From Pseudomonas sp. Irchel s3h14 (GTDB taxonomy: Bacteria; Pseudomonadota; Gammaproteobacteria; Pseudomonadales; Pseudomonadaceae), in assembly GCF_900187425.1 (NCBI RefSeq), contig NZ_FYDJ01000008.1, positions 1 to 64,000 on the forward strand: a DNA stretch of 64,000 bases, in the 5' to 3' direction. The notes below the pieces were generated by a model. That model saw only the letters and a program-made list of their open reading frames with translations. It was not told the origin of the DNA and made no database searches. The stretch's first letter is position 1. The number at the start of each line of letters is the position of its first letter. Shown one piece after another: positions 26,507 to 34,829 of this stretch. Both the position numbers and the translations under genes were made by a program.

Positions 26507-27142
26507 TTACGGTGTGTCTGGCTGATTCGCCGGATGCGCCTTGATGAATGCCGGATGCGTCGCCGCCAACGCCGCCACTCGACGAATCCGCGGATACGCC
26601 TCAAGTGAAATGCCGAAGCGCTCGGCCGCGTACAACTGCGGGATCAGGTAAACATCCGCCAGCCCAGGCGTCGGACCAAAGCAATAACCCTCATCGCCGA
26701 TCAACTGCTCCACCGTCGCCAACCCTTGGCTGATCCAGTGCCCGATCCATTCCACCACCTGCGGTTCATCGTGGCCCAACTGACGCAGTTTGTTGAGCAC
26801 GCTGACGTTGTGCAGCGGATGCACGTCGCAACCAATCACCGCCGCCACACCACGCTCATGGGCGCGGGCAGCGAAGTCTTTGGAGAGCAGCGGCACCTGT
26901 GGATAACGTTCCTCCAGGTATTCGATGATCGCCGGCGACTGGATCAACAGCTCACCTTCGTCAGTGCGCAAGGCCGGTACTCGGCCTTGCGCATTGATGC
27001 TCAGATACGGCGGCTGTCGATGTTCGCCACCTGGCGGTGCGATCAGATTGATCGGCAGCGCCTGGTAATCCAGCCCCTTGAGCGCCAACGCGATACGCAC
27101 CCGAAAGGACGAAGTCGAACGGTAATAGGTATAGAGCTCCAT
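26507..27142 (-). CDS. maiA: Maleylacetoacetate isomerase
   Basis: A 211-aa zeta-class glutathione transferase that isomerises maleylacetoacetate to fumarylacetoacetate in tyrosine/phenylalanine breakdown, with glutathione as cofactor. The active-site motif STSSFRVRIAL (about 9-19) corresponds to the SSCxxRVRIAL of the class, and the N-terminal thioredoxin fold is followed by an all-helical domain with CFGPTPGLADVYLIPQ. It is the last gene of hmgA-fahA-maiA, 12 bases behind fahA. Confidence 0.95.
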   Translation of the reverse strand: MELYTYYRSTSSFRVRIALALKGLDYQALPINLIAPPGGEHRQPPYLSINAQGRVPALRTDEGELLIQSPAIIEYLEERYPQVPLLSKDFAARAHERGVAAVIGCDVHPLHNVSVLNKLRQLGHDEPQVVEWIGHWISQGLATVEQLIGDEGYCFGPTPGLADVYLIPQLYAAERFGISLEAYPRIRRVAALAATHPAFIKAHPANQPDTP

Positions 27143-27154
27143 GACCCGATCCTC

Positions 27155-28459
27155 TTAGCGTGCCGGCAGCACTTTGCCTCGGCATTCGCCGAAACCGATG
27201 GAGGCAAAACCCTCGCGGTTGCAACGGGCGCGCAGGATGATTTCGTCGCCGTCCTCAAGGAACTTACGCACCTCGCCAGACGCGAGTTCGATCGGCTTTT
27301 TACCGCCCTCGGTAATTTCCAGCAGGCTACCGAACTGACCGTTTTCCGGGCCCGACAAGGTGCCCGAACCGAACAGGTCACCGGCCTGCAACTGGCAGCC
27401 GTTGACGCTGTGGTGCGCGACCATTTGCGCCACGGTCCAGTACATATGTTTGGTGTTGCTGAGGGTCAGGCGATGGGCCGGCAGTTTTTGCTCGCGCAGG
27501 CCTTCGGTGAGCAGCAGCACTTCCAGTTCGATGTCGAAACCACCGGCGGCTTGATCACGCTTGTCGAACAGGTACGGCAGCGGCTGCGGATCGCCTTCCG
27601 GACGTGCCGGCTGAGCACGACGGAACGGTTCCAGCGCTTCGGCCGTCACGACCCACGGCGAGATGCTGGTGATAAAGCTTTTCGACAGGAACGGCCCCAG
27701 CGGCTGGTATTCCCAAGCCTGAATGTCGCGCGCTGACCAGTCGTTGAGCAGGCAGAAACCGGCGATGTGATCGGCGGCGTCACCGATGGCGATCGAGTCG
27801 CCCATCTCGTTGCCCTGACCGATCCAGATGCCCAGTTCCAGCTCATAGTCCAGACGTGCGCACGGACCAAAAGTTGGCTCGGTCTGGCCGGCTGGCAACG
27901 TCTGGCCTTTCGGACGGCGAACATCGGTGCCCGACGGGCGAATGGTCGAAGCGCGGCCGTGATAACCAATCGGCACGTACTTATAGTTCGGCAGCAACGG
28001 GTTGTCCGGACGGAACAGTTTGCCGACGTTCTGCGCGTGCTCGATGCCGACGTAGAAGTCGGTGTAATCGTTGATTTTCGCTGGCAGGTGCATCTCGCAA
28101 TTCGCCGCCAGTGGCAGCAGTTTTGCGCCTTGGGCTTCAATCTTGCCGTGCAGCGTGCTGCCTTCTTTGAACAGTTCCAGCAGGCGTTCGCGCAGGGCAA
28201 CGCGAGCGTCACGACCCAGCTCGAAGAACGCGTTCAACTGACCGCCACGGGTGGCTTCGACTGCAGTTTTTGCGACGCCATCGAACAGGCCGGCATCGAG
28301 TGCAGCTTCCAGATCAAAGATATGTTCGCCAATGGCCACGCCACTGCGCGGTGCCGAACCCTTCACGCTGAACACGCCCAGCGGCAGGTTCTGCAGAGGG
28401 AAATCAGCATGGCCGTTGGCGGAGGCAACCCAGCTACGAGTGATGGAAGTCTGAGTCAT
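27155..28459 (-). CDS. fahA: Fumarylacetoacetase
   Basis: A 434-aa hydrolase that splits fumarylacetoacetate to fumarate and acetoacetate, the last step of the homogentisate pathway. The N-terminal SH3-like domain begins at about 18 (FPLQNLPLGVF) and the C-terminal FAH domain has the metal and substrate motifs DYTDFYVGIEHA, YHGRASTIRPSG, LDYELELGIWIG, NDWSARDIQAWEY and GSGTLSGPE. Length is normal. It follows hmgA by three bases. Confidence 0.96.
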   Translation of the reverse strand: MTQTSITRSWVASANGHADFPLQNLPLGVFSVKGSAPRSGVAIGEHIFDLEAALDAGLFDGVAKTAVEATRGGQLNAFFELGRDARVALRERLLELFKEGSTLHGKIEAQGAKLLPLAANCEMHLPAKINDYTDFYVGIEHAQNVGKLFRPDNPLLPNYKYVPIGYHGRASTIRPSGTDVRRPKGQTLPAGQTEPTFGPCARLDYELELGIWIGQGNEMGDSIAIGDAADHIAGFCLLNDWSARDIQAWEYQPLGPFLSKSFITSISPWVVTAEALEPFRRAQPARPEGDPQPLPYLFDKRDQAAGGFDIELEVLLLTEGLREQKLPAHRLTLSNTKHMYWTVAQMVAHHSVNGCQLQAGDLFGSGTLSGPENGQFGSLLEITEGGKKPIELASGEVRKFLEDGDEIILRARCNREGFASIGFGECRGKVLPAR

Positions 28460-28462
28460 GGG

Positions 28463-29767
28463 TTATCTCCGGGTCGGGTCGAAAGTGGCGGGCAGCGTGG
28501 CCCAGCAGGCATCGTAGTTGATTTGCAGTTGCGGGCAATCCAGGGCGAAACGGCTCGGGCGCAGCACCTGGCTGGTCTCGAACATGAAGGCCATGGTGTT
28601 GTCGATTTTCGCTGGCGCAAGTTCGGCGTTGATCGCCTTGGTGCAGGTTTCGCCATCCGGCCCGTGGGCGCTCATGCAACTGTGCAAGGACGCACCGCCG
28701 GGCACGAAGCCTTCGGCCTTGGCGTCGTACTCGCCCTTGATCAGGCCCATGAATTCGTTCATCAGATTGCGATGGAACCACGGTGGACGGAAGGTTTTCT
28801 CGGCGACCATCCAGCGTGGCGGGAAGATCACGAAGTCCAGATTGGCCAGACCGTGGACGCTGGTCGGCGACGTCAGGACGGTGAAGATCGACGGATCCGG
28901 GTGATCGAAACTGACCGTGCCGATGGTGTTGAAGCGGCGCAGGTCATATTTGTACGGCACGTTATTGCCGTGCCAGGCGACCACGTTCAGCGGCGAATGA
29001 TCGAGCTCGCAGCCCCACAACTGGCCGAGGAATTTCTGTATCAGGGTGGTCGGTTGCTTGAGGTTTTCGTAATGCGCAACCGGGGTCAGGAAGTCCCGTG
29101 CGTTGGCCAGGCCGTTGCTGCCGATCGGTCCGAGGTCCGGCAGACGCAGCGGCGCGCCATGGTTCTCGGCAATGTAACCGCGAGCTTGCGGGTCGAGCAG
29201 TTCGACGCGGAATTTCAGACCGCGTGGCAGTACGGCGATTTCCAGCGGTTCCAGTTCAAGCACGCCCAATTCGGTCGCAATGCGCAAGCGTCCCAACTCG
29301 GGCACCAGCAACAGTTCGCCGTCAGCGTTGAAAAACACGCGCTCCATGGAGCGGTTGGCCCGGTAGCTGTAGATGCTGATCCCGGCCGGTTTTTCCGCGC
29401 CCGAGTTGGCGGCCATGCTCACCAGCCCGTCGATGAAATCGGTTGGCTCGCTCGGGATGTCCAGCGGATTCCAGCGCAGCCGATTGGGGGTCACTTCACC
29501 CAATGGGCCGCCGGTCAGTTGCCGATCCAGTTTGACGAACGCCGGGTGATTGGCCGACGGCTGAATGCGGTACATCCAGGTGCGCCGCGCTTCACTGCGA
29601 GCCATGGTGAACGCCGTGCCGGAGAACAATTCGGTGTAGAGACCGTAAGGCGCTTTTTGCGGGGAGTTCTGGCCGACGGGCAGTGCGCCGGGCAACGCTT
29701 CGCTGCTGAATTCGTTGCCGAAGCCGGACTGATAAGCCAGCTCGGGCGCCGTTGAATCGAGGTTCAT
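28463..29767 (-). CDS. hmgA: Homogentisate 1,2-dioxygenase
   Basis: A 434-aa Fe(II) extradiol-type dioxygenase that opens the homogentisate ring to maleylacetoacetate. Iron-ligand stretches are seen as [24 protein letters not shown] (split), [20 protein letters not shown] and the HGPDGE tail. The protein starts [23 protein letters not shown] after a short leader, as in the family. The start at 29767 has a strong AGGAGGC; nine further codons are open upstream. First gene of the operon, divergent from hmgR. Loss of this gene classically gives pyomelanin. Confidence 0.96.
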   Translation of the reverse strand: MNLDSTAPELAYQSGFGNEFSSEALPGALPVGQNSPQKAPYGLYTELFSGTAFTMARSEARRTWMYRIQPSANHPAFVKLDRQLTGGPLGEVTPNRLRWNPLDIPSEPTDFIDGLVSMAANSGAEKPAGISIYSYRANRSMERVFFNADGELLLVPELGRLRIATELGVLELEPLEIAVLPRGLKFRVELLDPQARGYIAENHGAPLRLPDLGPIGSNGLANARDFLTPVAHYENLKQPTTLIQKFLGQLWGCELDHSPLNVVAWHGNNVPYKYDLRRFNTIGTVSFDHPDPSIFTVLTSPTSVHGLANLDFVIFPPRWMVAEKTFRPPWFHRNLMNEFMGLIKGEYDAKAEGFVPGGASLHSCMSAHGPDGETCTKAINAELAPAKIDNTMAFMFETSQVLRPSRFALDCPQLQINYDACWATLPATFDPTRR

Positions 29768-29843
29768 GGAGCCTCCTGAACAGGGAGTAGGCATGGCCCG
29801 TTGCTCCGTTGAAGAGGTCTCGGCACGCCTGGGTTATTTTTAT

Positions 29844-29878
29844 CGTAATTCGATTACGCTTAACGTAATTTGATTGGT
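29844..29878. promoter_or_regulatory. Tandem HmgR operator candidate
   Basis: A palindrome CGTAAT-TCG-ATTACG (29844-29858) is followed by a degenerate second copy CGTAATTTGATTGG (29864-29877), 20 bases apart. It lies between hmgA (start 29767) and the divergent IclR gene (start 29932). A palindromic HmgR site is known in P. putida; binding here is inferred. Confidence 0.7.
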
Positions 29879-29931
29879 ATTGACCGTCAAGCTATAAAGA
29901 CGCCCATTCGTCCCGGGATCAGACCGCCTCC

Positions 29932-30732
29932 ATGGAAACGCCGCGCAGCAACGATAAACAGAAAGTCCGCTCGGCCGAGGTCGGCACCGACATCCTCAAG
30001 GCCCTGGCCGAGTTATCGCCATCGACTTCATTGTCGCGCCTGGCCGAACACGTGCAGATGCCGGCGAGCAAGGTTCACCGCTATTTGCAGGCGCTGATTG
30101 CCAGCGGTTTTGCTGAACAGAATGCGGCCACCAACCATTACGGTCTGGGGCGCGAAGCCTTGCGCGTCGGACTCGCCGCACTCAACAATATGGACGTGCT
30201 GAAAGTCGGCGCCCTGCCCCTGGCCGAATTGCGTGACGATCTGAATGAAACCTGCTTTATAGCGGTGTGGGGCAACCAGGGCGCGACGGTGGTTCACATC
30301 GAGCCGGCGGTGCGCGCGGTGACGGTGGTGACTCAGTTGGGTTCGGTGTTGCCGTTGCTCAGTTCTTCAACAGGGCTGGTGTTCGGCGCCTATCTGCCGA
30401 AGCGTGAAACCGTGGACTTGCGTGAGCAAGAATTGCAGAGCGGTTCAACCCATGCGCTGGCGGATGATCAGGCCTATAAGGCGTTGTGCGAACAGATCCG
30501 CGAACGCGGTCTGCATCATGTGCATGGTTTGCTGATGCCGGGGGTCGATGCGTTGTCGGCGCCGGTGTTCAATGCTGTCGGGAATGTTGCGGCGGTGATG
30601 ACCATTGTCGGCCCGACTTCATTGTTTCACGCCGATGAAAACGGCCCGGCGGCGCAGCGATTGCTGGCGGCGACGCGGGCCGTTAGTTGGCGGATGGGGT
30701 ATCAATCGACGATCCCGAGCGACAAAACATAA
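29932..30732 (+). CDS. hmgR: IclR-family regulator of the homogentisate operon
   Basis: A 266-aa IclR protein, probably the homogentisate-responsive repressor HmgR. The N-terminal winged HTH (about 15-75) reads DILKALAELSPSTSLSRLAEH and PASKVHRYLQALI; the C-terminal effector domain (about 90-255) has the conserved ETCFIAVWGNQGATVVHIE-type core (split here). The divergent position next to hmgA with a palindrome between supports autoregulation and repression of hmgA-fahA-maiA. Start ATG 29932; no strong ribosome-binding site is visible. Confidence 0.88.
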   Translation: METPRSNDKQKVRSAEVGTDILKALAELSPSTSLSRLAEHVQMPASKVHRYLQALIASGFAEQNAATNHYGLGREALRVGLAALNNMDVLKVGALPLAELRDDLNETCFIAVWGNQGATVVHIEPAVRAVTVVTQLGSVLPLLSSSTGLVFGAYLPKRETVDLREQELQSGSTHALADDQAYKALCEQIRERGLHHVHGLLMPGVDALSAPVFNAVGNVAAVMTIVGPTSLFHADENGPAAQRLLAATRAVSWRMGYQSTIPSDKT

Positions 30733-30742
30733 ATGCGCTGAT

Positions 30743-33298
30743 TTATCCCAGCAGCCCCATCCCCTTGGCCTTCGCGACAGCCTGGGTCCTGCGTTCAACG
30801 CCTAACTTCCCGTGAATGCGCCGGGCATGCGTTTTGACGGTGTGTAGCGAAATGAACAGCTGTTCGGCTATTTGTTGATTGGAATTACCCAGCGCAATCA
30901 ACTTGAGCACTTCAACTTCGCGCTGACTGAGCGGGTTGTTATCACCCGCATGCTCAATGCTTTCATGACAAGGTTCGGCAACGCCCAGAGCCGGCATCAA
31001 ATCCGGCTGACGCAGTTGCAGTTCACGAAGAGCCTGCCGAACGCCACAGCGATCGACCAGCTTCAAGCCCCCGAGTAAAGACGCCTTGGCGCCAACCGAA
31101 TCGCCGTTCAGCCATGCAACTTCAGCCCCAGCGAACAGCATTTCGACCTCCAGTGCCTGCATGGCCGACCGTTGCGACTGTTCGAGCACGAGTGTGAGTT
31201 GGCTCATCGGGTCTTTGGCCCGGTGCAGATAAACCTGCGCCAACACCAGCAAGTATTCAATTCGCGCGATCAACATCAATGTCGCCGGCGGTGCCTGCCG
31301 CGCCAGCGGCCCACGGTAGTGGCGCAATACCCGGCTGAGCGCTTCATGGACCAGTTCGGGGCGGCCCTGCTGTAGCCAGATTTGACTGCTGATTTGCAAC
31401 AGGACACCGCGGTAAACGGTGTCGGGAATCTGTCGCTGCTGCATCAAGCGTTCGGCGTCGCGCAGATGGACAAACGCTTGAGCATAGTCGCGCTGATTGG
31501 CCGCCACCTGAGCCAAGCCGAGGAAACCATAAAGCACCCGTTTGTCGTGGCTGCGCAGACAGATCTGCAGCCCGGCTTCGAAATACTCGGCGGCCTGCGC
31601 ATCCCGGCCCTGACACAAACTCAAACGCCCACGGTGCAAGGCAATTCGCCCGAGCAGGGGCTCGGCGATCTGCTGCTGTTGAGTGAGCATGCCATGGATA
31701 TTGGCGAGCAAACTATCGGCACGTTGAGGTGCCCCGCGTTGCTCCAGTAATTGCGCGTGATCGAGTTCCAGCAGCCCTTCGAACACCAGCGAGCCTTGTG
31801 CTCGCGCCAGGCACAACGCATCGCGGTTGATCGCCTGCGCCACATCGAGCTCACCCCGCAGCAAGGCCTGTTGCGTCAAACCCGACAGGCACATCAAGCG
31901 CACAGGCCAGAGGTCAGGACCGAGCACGGTCAGCGCCTCGAGAAAGTGCGCGCGTGAACCCTCCATGCGCCCCTGCAAATGCAGTAGCCAGCCTTGCTGG
32001 GCCTGCCAGCGTGCAATCAATTGCCGCTGAAGGAACGCCGACGGCTGAGGGGTGAATCGAGACAGATGTTCGATGCAATCGGCCGCCTGCTCGAATCGTC
32101 CGGCAAACAGCAAGGCTGCGGTGATCAACCCGACCAGTTGCGACGACCCGAGCATCAGCTCCTCGCCCTGTTGCTCATGCAAACGCAACAACAGCACGAC
32201 CGTCTGTTCCTCGAACAGGTGCTCGAAACTGAAATGCTGCAACAGGCTGACCGCGACCTCGAACTCTTCAGCCAGCAGCGCTTGTTCGAAGGCGGCTTTC
32301 CAATCGAGTTCGGCGGCAAACCACTGGCAGGCACGACGATGCCAGGAACGTCCCGCCGGCCATTGCTCATCGCGCATCAACTGAGTGAGCGGTGGGAAAA
32401 TCTGCAGCCAGTCTGCGGATTCCTTCCACGGTTCGATAAAACAGCCCAACTCCTGCAGCGTCCTCAAACATTGCGCACCCTCACCCGCGCCAAACAGGTG
32501 ATCGCACAGCCTTGCATTGAATCGCGGTAAATGGGCGAGTACGCGCCAGGCTTCCGTCAGCTCCGGGGTCAGCGTGGTGAACAGCTCGTGCTCCAGGTAA
32601 TCGAGCAAGGTGTTCGTTCGGCCTTGTAGCGTGTTGTTGTGTGACCAGTCGCATTTTTGCAGCAGCGCAATCCGTACGCCAGCGCACCAGCCACCACTGC
32701 GCTGGATGATCTTGCCGGCGACAGTATTGGCCTCGGCCGGTGCCAAATGTCGCAACAGCCGGGCGATCTCACTTTGATTGAAAGCCAGCGTGGAGTGCTC
32801 GCACTCATACAATTCATCATCAAGCAGCAAGCGTGGCCAGTTGCATTGCGGCCGACGGCGGGTGCCCAGCCACCAGGTCAGCATCGGGCTGCTGACCGCC
32901 AGCATGCGATCCAGCAGCAGGTCTAATTCGGGGTTCGGGACGCGGCAATAGTCATCGAGAAACAGCCAGGTTGGCGTCTGCAATAGTGACAGATACCCCA
33001 GCAACTCGGATTCACCTGACGTAGCCAGCCCCAGCGTCTCTGCCAGACGATGACGAAAATCCATCGCGCTCAACACCGTGCCAGACAATGGCAACCAGAG
33101 CGCGCGGCACTGCGGCGGGGCCTGCAACAGGCATTCGGCGAGCAGCGCTGTCTTGCCACTGCCGGCCGGCGCGCAGAGTAATTTCACCCGGGCCGTGGAG
33201 CCCAGTAACGGCTCGGTCAAGCGAGCCCGTGACTGGTGATGAGAGGACAGACGGGGCAGGAATCCAGAACGGTCCAGACACGGGATCATGGCGGTCAT
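30743..33298 (-). CDS. LAL-type LuxR/MalT-like transcriptional regulator
   Basis: An 851-aa signal-transduction ATPase regulator. A P-loop is visible at 43-50 (APAGSGKT), with the aspartates of Walker B in WLFLDDYCR (about 115). A long helical TPR-like region (about 340-740) follows, and a LuxR helix-turn-helix ends the protein (about 785-845, PLSQREVEVLKLIALGNSNQ and SLHTVKTHARRIHGKL). Such proteins activate target genes upon binding an inducer and ATP. The minus-strand DUF1329 and DUF1302 genes next to it are probable targets; the order matches P. aeruginosa PA3921-PA3923 (from memory). Its stop lies 10 bases from that of the convergent hmgR. Confidence 0.9.
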   Translation of the reverse strand: MTAMIPCLDRSGFLPRLSSHHQSRARLTEPLLGSTARVKLLCAPAGSGKTALLAECLLQAPPQCRALWLPLSGTVLSAMDFRHRLAETLGLATSGESELLGYLSLLQTPTWLFLDDYCRVPNPELDLLLDRMLAVSSPMLTWWLGTRRRPQCNWPRLLLDDELYECEHSTLAFNQSEIARLLRHLAPAEANTVAGKIIQRSGGWCAGVRIALLQKCDWSHNNTLQGRTNTLLDYLEHELFTTLTPELTEAWRVLAHLPRFNARLCDHLFGAGEGAQCLRTLQELGCFIEPWKESADWLQIFPPLTQLMRDEQWPAGRSWHRRACQWFAAELDWKAAFEQALLAEEFEVAVSLLQHFSFEHLFEEQTVVLLLRLHEQQGEELMLGSSQLVGLITAALLFAGRFEQAADCIEHLSRFTPQPSAFLQRQLIARWQAQQGWLLHLQGRMEGSRAHFLEALTVLGPDLWPVRLMCLSGLTQQALLRGELDVAQAINRDALCLARAQGSLVFEGLLELDHAQLLEQRGAPQRADSLLANIHGMLTQQQQIAEPLLGRIALHRGRLSLCQGRDAQAAEYFEAGLQICLRSHDKRVLYGFLGLAQVAANQRDYAQAFVHLRDAERLMQQRQIPDTVYRGVLLQISSQIWLQQGRPELVHEALSRVLRHYRGPLARQAPPATLMLIARIEYLLVLAQVYLHRAKDPMSQLTLVLEQSQRSAMQALEVEMLFAGAEVAWLNGDSVGAKASLLGGLKLVDRCGVRQALRELQLRQPDLMPALGVAEPCHESIEHAGDNNPLSQREVEVLKLIALGNSNQQIAEQLFISLHTVKTHARRIHGKLGVERRTQAVAKAKGMGLLG

Positions 33299-33387
33299 TG
33301 CGGCGTGCCTTTTTATAATTGTCCGGCAACCCTAGCCCTCTCTAACCCGCTTGTTGAGAAGTATTCAGCACGCTGATTGGCAGCCAT

Positions 33388-33416
33388 AAAAAAGGCGACC
33401 ACCCGGTCGCCTTTTG
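33388..33416 (-). terminator. Terminator after the DUF1329 gene
   Basis: AAGGCGACC-ACCC-GGTCGCCTT stem, read on the minus strand with a following T-run (TTTTTTATG). It ends the DUF1302-DUF1329 transcript ahead of the LAL regulator gene. Confidence 0.88.
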
Positions 33417-33438
33417 TACTGCCAATGTATCAAAACCC

Positions 33439-34806
33439 TTACCGAACGCCCTCGGCGCGCAGGGCCGATGGGGTGTAGTCGGCGGCCTTGGCTTCGAAGC
33501 CAAATTCGAAACTGTGCTTCTCTTCGTTCTTCATTCCCAGGGCAATGTATCGGCCGGCAATGATGTCGTAGAGCGCTTCGAGGGTGTAGGCCGGAGTCTG
33601 GTGATCGTAGTAGTACTGAGCGTGACCCTCGGCCACTCGCCACAGCTGACCGCGACCGTCGTAATGGTCTGCCAGCGCCACTTGCCAGCTGTCTTCGTCG
33701 AGGTACATGTGGCGTTTGGCGTAGATGTGCCGCTCGCTCGGTTTGACCGTACCGATCACTTCCCAGACCCGGTGCAACTCATAACGGGTCAGGTCCTGAT
33801 TGATGTGCCCGGCTTTCACAATGTCATCGTACTTGAGGCTCGGCGAGTCGAGTTTGTAGCTGTTGTAAGGGATGTACATTTCCTTCTTGCCGACCAGTTT
33901 CCAGTCGTAGCGATCCGGTGCGCCGGAGAACATGTCGAAGTTGTCGGACGTGCGCAGACCGTCAGCGGCAGTACCCGGCCCGTCATAAGCCACTTGCGGT
34001 GCGCGACGCACACGGCGTTGGCCGGCGTTGTAGATCCAAGCCAGACGCGGCTCTTTCACCTGATCGAGGGTTTCGTGCACCAGCAGCACGTTACCCGCCA
34101 GACGCGCAGGTGCCGTTACCGATTGCTTGAAGAAAGTCAGCACGTTGGCGGCTTTTTCCGGGTCCAGTTCCTTCATCAATTGTGGTACGGCGATCTCTTC
34201 CTCGAAGCGGATCGGCGTGTAGCTGCCGTTCGTTTGCGGGGTCACCTGAGTGATGATGCGTCGCAGGTTGCCGCCGTGATAGCGGGTGATGTGGTTCCAC
34301 AGCACCTCGACGCCGGCCTTCGGAATCGGGAAGGCGTAGTAGCGGTTGCCGGTGAAGTTGGCCAGACCGTTACCGTCGTTGATGCTGTTCACATTCAGCG
34401 CGCTGCGCTTGGCCGACTCGTAGATTTCCGGCGGCAGGGCCACGGTGCGATGGGTCGGGTAGACCGGGATCTTGTAGGTTTCCGGGTAGCGTTTGAACAT
34501 CGCCACCTGACCTTCCGACAACTTGTCTTTGTACTTGTCGACCGTCGCGGCCGTGATGGTAAACAGTGGCTTCTCGCTGGCGAACGGGTCAGCCAGGAAA
34601 CCTTTACTGTCCACTGCGCCAGCGTTTTTCGGGATGCCGCCAGTCCAGGCCGGGATCGAGCCATCGGCGTTGCCGGCCTTCTCGGCGCCCAGCGGCGTGA
34701 GGCTGGTGCCAAGCTTGTTGGCTTCTTCAGGCGAGACCGCCGCCATCACGTTGGCAGCCAGCAGACTCAAGGCCAGGGCGCCGCATTGCAGAATCATCTT
34801 GCGCAT
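33439..34806 (-). CDS. DUF1329 domain protein (outer-membrane lipoprotein-like fold)
   Basis: A 455-aa exported protein with a cleavable signal peptide (about 1-22, ending ANVMAA). DUF1329 proteins have a LolB/LolA-like fold and are found with DUF1302 proteins; they are thought to act in transport of hydrophobic compounds at the outer membrane, without biochemical proof. The C-terminal part (about 220-455) is rich in aromatic residues with conserved LDEDSWQVALADHYDGRG and YYDHQTPAYTLEAL-type stretches. The start at ATG 34806 is preferred because AAGGA lies at the right distance, whereas ATG 34815 would be too close to it. It is 23 bases behind the DUF1302 gene. Confidence 0.87.
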   Translation of the reverse strand: MRKMILQCGALALSLLAANVMAAVSPEEANKLGTSLTPLGAEKAGNADGSIPAWTGGIPKNAGAVDSKGFLADPFASEKPLFTITAATVDKYKDKLSEGQVAMFKRYPETYKIPVYPTHRTVALPPEIYESAKRSALNVNSINDGNGLANFTGNRYYAFPIPKAGVEVLWNHITRYHGGNLRRIITQVTPQTNGSYTPIRFEEEIAVPQLMKELDPEKAANVLTFFKQSVTAPARLAGNVLLVHETLDQVKEPRLAWIYNAGQRRVRRAPQVAYDGPGTAADGLRTSDNFDMFSGAPDRYDWKLVGKKEMYIPYNSYKLDSPSLKYDDIVKAGHINQDLTRYELHRVWEVIGTVKPSERHIYAKRHMYLDEDSWQVALADHYDGRGQLWRVAEGHAQYYYDHQTPAYTLEALYDIIAGRYIALGMKNEEKHSFEFGFEAKAADYTPSALRAEGVR

Positions 34807-34829
34807 TAAAATCATCCTTCTCAGCCAGA

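Noticed and set aside
27767..29755. 662-codon open frame antisense to fahA and hmgA
   Set aside because: Mirror of two well-defined catabolic genes; composition is typical of reverse-frame translation.
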